This document shows, piece by piece, positions 1 through 5,072 of a DNA stretch of 5,072 nt (the stretch's first letter is position 1; each line of letters starts with the position of its first letter). The notes under the pieces were generated by a model. The model saw nothing but the letters and a program-made list of their open reading frames with translations. It ran no database searches and had not been told where the DNA came from. Location: positions 1 through 5,072 of the forward strand of contig CANHGA010000158.1 in assembly GCA_947460085.1 (NCBI GenBank), given 5' to 3'. The translations under genes were made by a program, and so were the position numbers. The stretch comes from Synechococcaceae cyanobacterium (GTDB taxonomy: Bacteria; Cyanobacteriota; Cyanobacteriia; PCC-6307; Cyanobiaceae).

Positions 1-443
1 CCAGAGAGGTCATGGGGCAACTTCCCCAGGTGATCCCCCAAACCAACAGCCCGCAGCCAATCCCGGGCTTGGGCTCTGCGCTCTTCAAAGCTCAAACCAA
101 CGAGCAAATCCGATCCCATTTGGACATTTTCTTCAGCAGTGAGACAGCGCAGCAGATTGTGACCCTGAATGATCATGCCAATGCGACGTCTTAGTTGTTG
201 CCTTGCAGTGCGACTGGCACCATGCAATTGATGGCCAAAAATTTCAATCGATCCTTCTTGAATCTGACGCAAGGCCCCGACCAAGGTCAACAACGTTGTT
301 TTTCCGCAACCGGAAGGACCCGTAAGCAGAACGATTTCTCCAGGCTTGATCACCAAATCAATACTTTGCAAAACCTCACGCCGCATGGAACCTTTGCCGA
401 AGCAATGCCGGAGGCCAGAGATGGAAACAGGGGTGACTGCCAT
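1..443 (-). CDS. devA: DevA-type ABC exporter ATP-binding subunit (partial, C-terminus beyond left edge)
   Basis: This is the ATPase subunit that should power the DevBC exporter from the cytoplasmic face of the inner membrane. The 147 residues present read as the N-terminal part of a LolD/MacB-like ABC ATPase. The Walker A motif GPSGCGKTT is at residues 42-50, a Q-loop with Q93 lies in IGMIIQGHNLL, an aromatic A-loop candidate is F15, and the frame runs off the window at LPHDLS, just where the LSGGQ signature should begin. Walker B and the H-loop are therefore not visible. The ATG at 443 is chosen because it has a good ribosome site (GAGGT, 8 nt upstream) and gives the normal DevA N-terminus; ATG at residue 20 would cut off the A-loop. 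It starts 11 nt after devC and is the last visible gene of the pcyA-devBCA run. The family is certain; the DevA name rests on the DevB and DevC partners. Confidence 0.93.
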   Translation of the reverse strand, partial: MAVTPVSISGLRHCFGKGSMRREVLQSIDLVIKPGEIVLLTGPSGCGKTTLLTLVGALRQIQEGSIEIFGHQLHGASRTARQQLRRRIGMIIQGHNLLRCLTAEENVQMGSDLLVGLSFEERRAQARDWLRAVGLGDHLGKLPHDLS

Positions 444-451
444 GGAGACTT

Positions 452-456
452 ACCTC
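452..456 (-). promoter_or_regulatory. Ribosome binding site of devA, overlapping the devC stop
   Basis: Read on the minus strand, GAGGT at 456-452 sits 8 nt before the devA ATG. Its GA is also the last two bases of the devC TGA stop (457-455). This placement suggests that ribosomes finishing devC feed devA (translational coupling). The site also fixes the devA start. Confidence 0.6.
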
Positions 457-1654
457 AGAAAATATCTGCCGGATCGGCGTCAGCCAAACGACGCATAGCC
501 AAAGCAGCCGAAACCATACACATCACCAAAATCATGCTGAACACAGTTAGGGCACGGCTGACATCCATCGCAACGGGCAACTTGGTAGCGCTGCGAACAA
601 GCCAATAAAGCCCCTCCCCTGCGACGTAGGCAGGCAGGTAGCCAAACACAGCCAAATACAGGCCCTCCCTGGCAACCACGCCCAAGAGGTTTGAGAGTGG
701 ATAGCCCATTGCCATCAAGGTGGCGTATTCAGGTAGGTGATCACTCACATCAGAATAGAGAACTTGATAGACAATAACGCAGCCAACAATAAAGCCCATC
801 GCAGCACCTAGCGTGAAGATAAAACCAATCGAGGTGCTGGAGCGCCAATAGTTTTGCTCAAAGTCGATAAAATCTTGTTTGCTAAGCACCTTTACGTCGG
901 CCGGAAGCGCTGCACTCAATCGTTTGATGACTCCAACGGAATCGGCACCAGGTTTGAGCCGTATTAATCCCACCTCAATACTGCCAGCCGGCGTATTGGG
1001 GAGCAATTCGAGAAATGTTTCACTGCTGGCAAGCAAGTTTCCATCGGCGCCAAAAGACGTACCAAGGCTTACCAGTCCAGCGACCCGAACCCTTTTCCCA
1101 GATATCTCGCTTTCGACAATGCGACCCTGCTTAAACCACTGGGCAACCGGACCAAACTCAGGTCGCGACTGATCATCAAACAAAACTCGACCACGCTGGG
1201 TTAAAACCTGGGCCTTCGTCGCCAAAACGGGGTTGATAAGCAAGGGGTCACTAGGCTCAAAGCCAAGGGCGAGAATCGATCGGGTCGATCGATTCTGGGG
1301 ATTGCGCCAAAGCAAAAGACTCCAATGGACCGGAGTAATGCCGACCACATCAGGATCGGCCGTGGCTTGCACCAGTCTCCGGCGCGGAAAGCCGGCCATG
1401 CTCACAGAGCTGCTGGAGCGGGGGCTAATCAGAACCACATCAGCATCGAGAAGGCGATGCACCGTGACGCTGGCATCAAAGAGTCCGTCGCGAAATCCAA
1501 GCTGCATGAACATCAAAATGCCCGCGAAACTGATGCCCGCAAGGGCCACCGCAAGCCTCACGGGCTGCCTCGTCAGCAGCAGCATCGACAGGGGGATGGA
1601 GCGTCCAGACCCCAGCGATCGGAAGGCCTGCAACAGTCTTTTCAGGGTCCTCAA
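455..1654 (-). CDS. devC: DevC-type ABC exporter permease (MacB/FtsX-like fold)
   Basis: This is the membrane subunit of a DevBCA tripartite exporter, expected in the inner membrane with DevA below and DevB in the periplasm. The 399-residue product shows the family layout: one membrane segment at about 32-54, a large periplasmic domain at about 55-270, then three membrane segments at about 276-300, 325-350 and 368-388. Hallmarks include the LMFMQLGFRD stretch right after the first helix (48-56), and SDVSDHLPEYATLMAMGY (301-318) in the loop after the second, which is typical of DevC. The start used is TTG at 1654, giving a 4-nt TTGA overlap with the devB stop; its only purine-rich leader (AAGGTGA) is about 20 nt away. 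ATG at codon 24 (1585) would also keep the first helix, so the start is uncertain by 23 codons. GC is about 42% in places (721-780, 841-900), far below pcyA and the M16 genes. Confidence 0.93.
   Translation of the reverse strand: MRTLKRLLQAFRSLGSGRSIPLSMLLLTRQPVRLAVALAGISFAGILMFMQLGFRDGLFDASVTVHRLLDADVVLISPRSSSSVSMAGFPRRRLVQATADPDVVGITPVHWSLLLWRNPQNRSTRSILALGFEPSDPLLINPVLATKAQVLTQRGRVLFDDQSRPEFGPVAQWFKQGRIVESEISGKRVRVAGLVSLGTSFGADGNLLASSETFLELLPNTPAGSIEVGLIRLKPGADSVGVIKRLSAALPADVKVLSKQDFIDFEQNYWRSSTSIGFIFTLGAAMGFIVGCVIVYQVLYSDVSDHLPEYATLMAMGYPLSNLLGVVAREGLYLAVFGYLPAYVAGEGLYWLVRSATKLPVAMDVSRALTVFSMILVMCMVSAALAMRRLADADPADIF
1272..1296. repeat. Perfect inverted repeat, 11-bp arms and 3-nt loop, inside devC
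   Basis: The left arm AGAATCGATCG (1272-1282) is the exact reverse complement of the right arm CGATCGATTCT (1286-1296), with GGT between them. Each arm contains CGATCG and a GATC site. The repeat codes residues 120-128 of DevC in the periplasmic domain and would form a tight hairpin in devC mRNA. It has no T-run on either side, so it is not an intrinsic terminator. It resembles HIP1 only in the CGATCG core. A function is not shown. Confidence 0.9.
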
Positions 1655-2541
1655 GGCTTGAAGCGGGCAATCACCTTGAGGCCGACCAAAGCTTGAACAC
1701 GAGCAGCATCCGACGGTTCAAGCGATAGGCGTACTTCCACAACCCTGGCATCAGCATCGCCCGTCGGATCGGTAGACAACACGGCCCTCTGACTCACTTG
1801 GGGCGTAATCCAGAGAACGTGGGCTTGAAGGCTCCCTTTGAATCCACCATTTTCGCTGGTCAAAGTCACAAGTTGGCCAACACGAACCCTGTTGATATCG
1901 CTTTCATAAACCTCGGCCACAGCCTCCATGCGAGCAGTATCACCAATTTCGAGAATTCCCTTGTCCCCAGGGCGTTCACCTGGACGGGCATAAACGCGTA
2001 GCACAGTGCCGTCAATCGGAGAACGCAACTGGCTGAGTACCAGATCGGTTTGAACCCGGCTCAGCTGATCTCGAGCAGTGGCTAACTGTCCACGTAAATC
2101 AATGAGTTTGATTTCACGAGTGTCAAGATCGGCTGAAGCAGTAGCACCACCTTTTGCCAATTGCCGATAACGACTTGTATCTCGATCAAGCAGTTGAAGC
2201 TGGAGCAGAGTGTTAGCAATCTTGGTTTTCAGCAGCGCCTGATCAGCCAGGAGGCCAGGTCTGCTGTCAAAGCTGGCCAGCAGTTCGCCCCTGCGCACCC
2301 GATCCCCCTCCTGTACCAGGAGAACATCGATCCTGGGACTTCCCCCCAGGCCTGACATGGGGGCCGCGAGCTTGCGCACATCTCCAGCGGGTTCAAGCCG
2401 GCCAAGGGCTGAAACCGCTTCCGGGAGCTGTTGGACCGGGGCCTTGGCGATGGGGCGAGGCGCCGGTGAGGGACGCCATAGGGAGGCCAAGCCAATCACC
2501 AGGGCCAAACCACCAACGGCCAGCCACCAAGGACGCTTCAT
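1651..2541 (-). CDS. devB: DevB-type HlyD-family periplasmic adaptor (membrane fusion protein)
   Basis: This protein should bridge the DevCA pump to a TolC-type outer-membrane channel. The 296-residue product has an N-terminal membrane anchor (about 5-21) after MKRPWW and a proline-rich linker (about 24-40). The first half of a lipoyl-like domain is at about 46-95 (APMSG..., VQEGDRVRRGELLASFD). A Leu/Gln-rich coiled-coil hairpin follows at about 98-168, the second lipoyl half at 170-200 (LRSPIDGTVLRVYARPGE), then a beta-barrel region to the end. The open frame extends upstream to 2673, but that extension lies inside pcyA and looks non-protein-like. ATG at 2541 gives the anchor directly, has GGGAG 7 nt upstream, and overlaps the pcyA stop as TGATG. 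It is fairly short for the family because of a modest coiled coil. GC changes sharply near 2220-2230, about residue 105: high GC codes the anchor and first lipoyl half, lower GC codes the rest. Confidence 0.93.
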   Translation of the reverse strand: MKRPWWLAVGGLALVIGLASLWRPSPAPRPIAKAPVQQLPEAVSALGRLEPAGDVRKLAAPMSGLGGSPRIDVLLVQEGDRVRRGELLASFDSRPGLLADQALLKTKIANTLLQLQLLDRDTSRYRQLAKGGATASADLDTREIKLIDLRGQLATARDQLSRVQTDLVLSQLRSPIDGTVLRVYARPGERPGDKGILEIGDTARMEAVAEVYESDINRVRVGQLVTLTSENGGFKGSLQAHVLWITPQVSQRAVLSTDPTGDADARVVEVRLSLEPSDAARVQALVGLKVIARFKP

Positions 2542-3308
2542 CAACCAGCTCCCAAAGCCAACGGCTGGGGATCGTCGAACAGGAGTTCCTCGATGTAACG
2601 ATCCGCCCACTCCGGATTGAAGGCCTTCTCCAGCACCCGGCGGGTCTTGTCGTTTTGCTTCTGTTGCTTGCAATAGCGGAGCTGACCCTGCCAGCGATTC
2701 ACCGTAGCCGGATGGTCGAGGGGTTGGGGCCCGGTGGCCGTTATCGCCTCCGCCAGGACCTGCAACACCTCGGCCACCTCGTCGATAAACCAGCCCTCTT
2801 CTTCTGCATTGGCTGGGCGCACAAATCGCACGAAGGGAGAAAAAATCTCTCCCCAGGGCGGCAGCTCCCTGGGTTGGCTGTAGGGCCTTGGGGTGCGGGC
2901 GGCCAGCGCCCTAGCGATGCCCTCAGGAAGGGAGCCGGAAACGGGGGAGAGATCGACGATGGCCGCCGAAACCCCCGCTGGGCCGGCAACGATGTCGGCG
3001 CCGAAAACGGGTAGGTCAAAGCGGGGATCGGGGAACAGCACGCAGTGCAGGATTTGCAAGCCAGCCCCAAGCCGGGCCGTCTCCAGGTGCAACTTGCGCA
3101 GCCCGCGGCACTGGCGCAGTTCATTGCGGATGAACAGGGCCTCCCCATCGAGACTGCCACTGATCGCCTCCAGGTCGGCGGCGATCTCCAGGGGGGCCAG
3201 CTCTGGCAACACCTGCCAGCTGGTGCGAATCCGATCCGCCAACGCATCGACCAGGGGATGGAGCCCGCCGCTTGCAGGGGTGGCGCTCGAGGAAGGGATT
3301 GTGCTCAC
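2541..3308 (-). CDS. pcyA: Phycocyanobilin:ferredoxin oxidoreductase
   Basis: PcyA reduces biliverdin IX-alpha by four electrons to phycocyanobilin, via 18(1),18(2)-dihydrobiliverdin, taking electrons from ferredoxin. The product is the chromophore of phycobilisomes and some phytochromes. The 255-residue protein carries the PcyA-specific blocks HLETA, ILHCVLFPDP, DIVAGPAGVSAAIVDLSP, RELPPWGEIFS and QKQNDKTRRVLEKAF. From my memory of the Synechocystis enzyme, the catalytic residues E76, H88 and D105 and the conserved N219/K221/V225 fall at exactly the same numbers here when the GTG at 3308 is used. That is the main reason for this start, since no clear ribosome site is visible and no ATG lies nearby. 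It is first in the minus-strand run, ends as TGATG into devB, and starts only 22 bp from the divergent M16 gene. All key residues look intact. GC is high, like the M16 genes and unlike devC. Confidence 0.97.
   Translation of the reverse strand: MSTIPSSSATPASGGLHPLVDALADRIRTSWQVLPELAPLEIAADLEAISGSLDGEALFIRNELRQCRGLRKLHLETARLGAGLQILHCVLFPDPRFDLPVFGADIVAGPAGVSAAIVDLSPVSGSLPEGIARALAARTPRPYSQPRELPPWGEIFSPFVRFVRPANAEEEGWFIDEVAEVLQVLAEAITATGPQPLDHPATVNRWQGQLRYCKQQKQNDKTRRVLEKAFNPEWADRYIEELLFDDPQPLALGAG
2549..2553 (-). promoter_or_regulatory. Ribosome binding site that decides the devB start
   Basis: GGGAG on the minus strand at 2553-2549 lies 7 nt before the ATG at 2541, inside the last codons of pcyA. 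With the TGATG stop/start overlap it supports coupled pcyA-devB translation and argues against the longer upstream reading. Confidence 0.6.
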
Positions 3309-3310
3309 AA
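3299..3310. repeat. 12-bp palindrome over the pcyA start codon (possible operator)
   Basis: TTGTG-CT-CACAA is a perfect inverted repeat with 5-bp arms. It contains the pcyA GTG start on the minus strand (3308-3306) and, symmetrically, an in-frame GTG for the M16 gene on the plus strand (3301-3303). It lies at the divergent junction where a shared regulator would bind, but arms of this length arise by chance several times in 5 kb. Operator function is a guess. Confidence 0.3.
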
Positions 3311-3330
3311 AAGGCCCGGCAGCCAGCAGA
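3309..3330. promoter_or_regulatory. Divergent 22-bp intergenic region between pcyA and the M16 gene
   Basis: Only 22 bp separate the chosen pcyA start (3308) and M16 start (3331). I see no TATAAT-like -10 or -35 pair on either strand here or just outside. If both clusters are transcribed from this point, each promoter must lie inside the 5' coding part of the opposite gene, and the mRNAs may be leaderless or overlap in antisense. Confidence 0.4.
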
Positions 3331-4629
3331 ATGCAGATCTTGCCATGGTTCTCTGCCTTGCCCCTGGCCCCCCCGTTGCCCCTGTTGCCAGGCCTCAGCA
3401 ACCCCGAACAACGCCAGCTGGCCAATGGGGCCCAGGTGATGGTCCTGGGCATGGAGACCTCCCCCCTGGTCTGCATCGATTTTTGGTGCCGCGCCGGCAG
3501 CGTCTTTGAGGGTCCCGGGGAAAGTGGCCTGGCCCACTTCCTTGAACACATGGTGTTTAAGGGGAGCCGCAACCTGGCTGCCGGTGAGTTCGATCGGCGC
3601 ATCGAAGCCCTGGGCGGCCAAAGCAACGCAGCCACGGGCTTTGACGACGTCCACTATCACGTTCTGATTCCACCGACTGCCGCATCAGAGGCGTTGCAGC
3701 TCCTGCTCGAGCTCGTGCTTGAGCCCGAACTCGACGGCGAGGCCTTCACCATGGAGCGCCAAGTGGTGCTCGAGGAATTGGCCCAGAGCGAAGACCAGCC
3801 CGATGAAATGGCCTTCCAGCAACTCCTCAAATTGGGTTGCGGAGACCATCCCTACGGCCAGCCAATCCTGGGCCAAAAGGAGGCCTTGCTGGCCCATCAG
3901 CCAGCCGCCATGGCCCAGTTTCACCAACGGCTCTATGGCGCCAACCGCTGTGTCCTGGCCCTGGGCGGCCAATTGGCCGGTTGGGGGGACCTCGACGCCG
4001 AGCTTGGGAGCAGTGCCCTCGCCCGGCTTGGAGCCGTGGACGAACCGGGCCCCCGCTCCCAGCTGCAGGTTCATCCCGGCGAGCACCGCCTTGCCATTCC
4101 CCGGCTGGAATCGGCCCGCCTCCTGATGCTGTGGCAACAGCCCGCCGCCGCCGATGTGGTCGGGGTGATGGGCGCCGATGTGATGACCACCGTGATGGCC
4201 GAGGGGCGGCGCAGCCGGCTGGTCAACCGCTTGCGCGAGCAGCTGCGACTGGTGGAGAGCATTGATCTCGACGTTCACGCCATGGAATGGGGCAGCTTTG
4301 CCTTGCTCGAAGCGGTCTGTGAGACCGATGACCTGGGCGAGGTGCGCCAGGCGATTGGCCAGGTTTGGCAGGAGCTGATGGAGGAGCCCATCTCGGAATC
4401 CGAGTGGTTGCGGGCCCAGCGCCTCGTGGCCAATGGGTATCGCTTTGGCCTGGAGGCGGCAGGGGGGATCGCCGGCTTGATTGGGAGCAATGGGCTCTGG
4501 AGCCGGCCCCAATCCTTGGCAGCCCCCTTGGAATGGCTCCAACACTGGAACCCAGTGGAGCTGCATCGGCAAGCCCTGCCCCTGCTGGATCCCGCCAAAG
4601 CCTTTGTGCTCGAGGCGGTGCCCACATGA
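3331..4629 (+). CDS. M16B-family zinc metallopeptidase, catalytic-type subunit
   Basis: This is a processing-peptidase-like (insulinase/MPP superfamily) protein of 432 residues, the usual size of a single M16B subunit. The inverted zinc motif HFLEH is at 69-73 (H69 and H73 bind zinc, E72 is the base), and the distal zinc ligand is E149 in ERQVVLEEL, 76 residues after H73, as in MPP-beta. Other family blocks are AGSVFEGPGESGLAHFLEHM (55-74), GGQSNAATGFDDVHYH (95-110) and HPYGQPILG (173-181). In the C-terminal half, the usual R...Y pair (seven apart in RE..GLAY) reads R302 and E309, so the tyrosine is missing. There is no signal peptide by eye, only an uncharged Leu/Pro-rich N-terminus. ATG at 3331 has no good ribosome site; GTG at 3301, preceded by GAGGAAGGG, is an alternative adding 10 residues and overlapping pcyA head to head. 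The ATGA overlap with the next gene indicates a coupled pair. Confidence 0.93.
   Translation: MQILPWFSALPLAPPLPLLPGLSNPEQRQLANGAQVMVLGMETSPLVCIDFWCRAGSVFEGPGESGLAHFLEHMVFKGSRNLAAGEFDRRIEALGGQSNAATGFDDVHYHVLIPPTAASEALQLLLELVLEPELDGEAFTMERQVVLEELAQSEDQPDEMAFQQLLKLGCGDHPYGQPILGQKEALLAHQPAAMAQFHQRLYGANRCVLALGGQLAGWGDLDAELGSSALARLGAVDEPGPRSQLQVHPGEHRLAIPRLESARLLMLWQQPAAADVVGVMGADVMTTVMAEGRRSRLVNRLREQLRLVESIDLDVHAMEWGSFALLEAVCETDDLGEVRQAIGQVWQELMEEPISESEWLRAQRLVANGYRFGLEAAGGIAGLIGSNGLWSRPQSLAAPLEWLQHWNPVELHRQALPLLDPAKAFVLEAVPT
4612..4615 (+). promoter_or_regulatory. Probable ribosome binding site of the second M16 gene
   Basis: GAGG lies 10 nt before the ATG at 4626, inside the end of the first M16 gene. 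The spacing is a little long, so translation may depend mainly on coupling through the ATGA overlap. Confidence 0.4.
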
Positions 4630-5072
4630 CCCCCTGGAACCAAACAACCCTGCCCGGCGGCCTGCCTCTGATCTGGCAGCAACGGCCTGGCCCCGACGTT
4701 GTCGCAGCCCGCCTCTGGATTCGTGGCGGCAGCAGCCAAGACCCCCGGGGCCAGCGGGGCGCGCACCAACTGCTAGCCGGATTGATGACCCGGGGCTGCG
4801 GCGACCTGGATGCCGATGCCCTGGCTGATTTGGTGGAGGGCCGGGGAGCCGTTTTGCGCTCGGAGGCTTCGGAAGACAGCTTGGTGGTGAGCCTGAAGTG
4901 CGCAGCGGCTGATGCTTCAACCCTGCTGCCCTTGCTGTTGACGATGGTGCGGGAGCCCCATCTCAGGCCTGAGCAACTGGATTTGGAGCGCCAGCTGAAT
5001 CTGCAAAGTCTCCAGAGACAACGGGAGGATCCGTTCCAGCTCGCCCACGACCTCCTGCGGGAGCAGCTCTAC
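4626..5072 (+). CDS. M16B-family peptidase-like subunit with degenerate zinc site (partial, C-terminus beyond right edge)
   Basis: The frame opens at ATG 4626 inside the ATGA overlap and runs 149 residues to the window edge without a stop; a full subunit would be about 400-430 residues. It reads as the N-terminal M16 domain: LPGGLPLIWQQRPG at the first strands, LWIRGGSSQDPRGQRGAHQLLAGLMTRG at the metal-site helix, then the LEGRGA-like turn (VEGRGAVLRSEASEDS, 70-85). Where active members have HxxEH it reads HQLLA (47-51): the first His is kept, the Glu is L50 and the second His is A51. The distal Glu region (ERQLNLQSL, 121-129) has Q128 instead of Glu. It therefore should not bind zinc. Paired active/inactive M16B subunits are known from bacteria, where the inactive subunit contributes an Arg/Tyr pair to the other's active site; that region lies outside this window. 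Confidence 0.9.
   Translation, partial: MTPWNQTTLPGGLPLIWQQRPGPDVVAARLWIRGGSSQDPRGQRGAHQLLAGLMTRGCGDLDADALADLVEGRGAVLRSEASEDSLVVSLKCAAADASTLLPLLLTMVREPHLRPEQLDLERQLNLQSLQRQREDPFQLAHDLLREQLY

Noticed and set aside
195..608. Plus-strand 137-codon frame antisense to devA and the end of devC
   Set aside because: The opposite strand encodes well-conserved DevA and DevC; the plus-strand product has no family features.
1614..1621. HIP1-like octamer GCGATCGG
   Set aside because: It matches seven of eight bases of GCGATCGC; no exact HIP1 copy was found by eye, so it is not evidence of a HIP1-rich genome.
2542..2673. 44-residue N-terminal extension of devB into pcyA
   Set aside because: It is out of frame with the real pcyA coding and places low-complexity residues before the membrane anchor; ATG 2541 has a proper ribosome site.
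2893..3330. Upstream extension of the first M16 reading frame across pcyA (total 578 codons)
   Set aside because: The extension is antisense to pcyA, has a Ser/Arg-rich composition without M16 character, and the M16 domain begins after 3331. It is a GC-rich shadow frame.
3309..3635. N-terminal extension of pcyA to 3635 inside the M16 gene
   Set aside because: The added residues do not resemble PcyA, and the GTG at 3308 reproduces the known numbering of catalytic E76, H88 and D105.
3966..3979. 14-bp perfect palindrome centred on AATT in the first M16 gene
   Set aside because: It arises from GGC/GCC-rich codons (Gly-Gln-Leu-Ala-Gly) and a palindrome of this length is expected by chance about once every few windows.
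3685..4920. 411-codon open frame antisense to both M16 genes
   Set aside because: Its Gly/Pro/His/Gln-rich translation has no recognisable domain and mirrors the high third-position GC of the M16 genes on the other strand.

Overview
The window looks like a picocyanobacterium of the Synechococcus/Cyanobium/Prochlorococcus group. It carries a clear phycocyanobilin:ferredoxin oxidoreductase (PcyA), a bilin enzyme of phycobilisome-bearing organisms, beside a cyanobacterial-type DevBCA exporter. The coding is very tight, the right half is GC-rich (one 60-base block at 4021-4080 is about 75% GC by hand count), and I see no copy of the HIP1 octamer GCGATCGC that is abundant in many other cyanobacteria. 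Genus-level placement is inference.

Layout: two divergent gene clusters meet head to head near 3309-3330. Leftward (minus strand) run pcyA (3308-2541), devB (2541-1651), devC (1654-455) and devA (443 to beyond the left edge). Adjacent genes overlap by 1 nt, overlap by 4 nt, or are separated by 11 nt, so they look like one translationally coupled operon. Rightward (plus strand) run two M16-family peptidase-like genes: a catalytic-type subunit (3331-4629) and, overlapping it by ATGA, a subunit with a destroyed zinc site (4626 to beyond the right edge). No stretch over 300 bases lacks a gene. I found no tRNA, rRNA, CRISPR array, insertion sequence or convincing terminator.

How the genes work together: PcyA makes phycocyanobilin from biliverdin in the cytoplasm. 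DevB (periplasmic adaptor), DevC (MacB/LolC-like permease) and DevA (ATPase) should form a tripartite efflux pump with a TolC-type outer-membrane channel. Its substrate here is unknown; the heterocyst glycolipid role known from Anabaena cannot apply if this is a unicellular picocyanobacterium. The M16 pair should form a heterodimeric metallopeptidase in which one subunit holds the zinc site.

The points most worth a second look are the complementary loss of catalytic residues in the M16 pair, a sharp drop in GC inside devB that continues through devC, a perfect 11-bp-arm inverted repeat inside devC, the 22-bp divergent intergenic region with a small palindrome on the pcyA start, and the coupling of a bilin reductase to an exporter. 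I did not find a wholly new system; the families are known, and the novelty lies in the arrangement and residue patterns.
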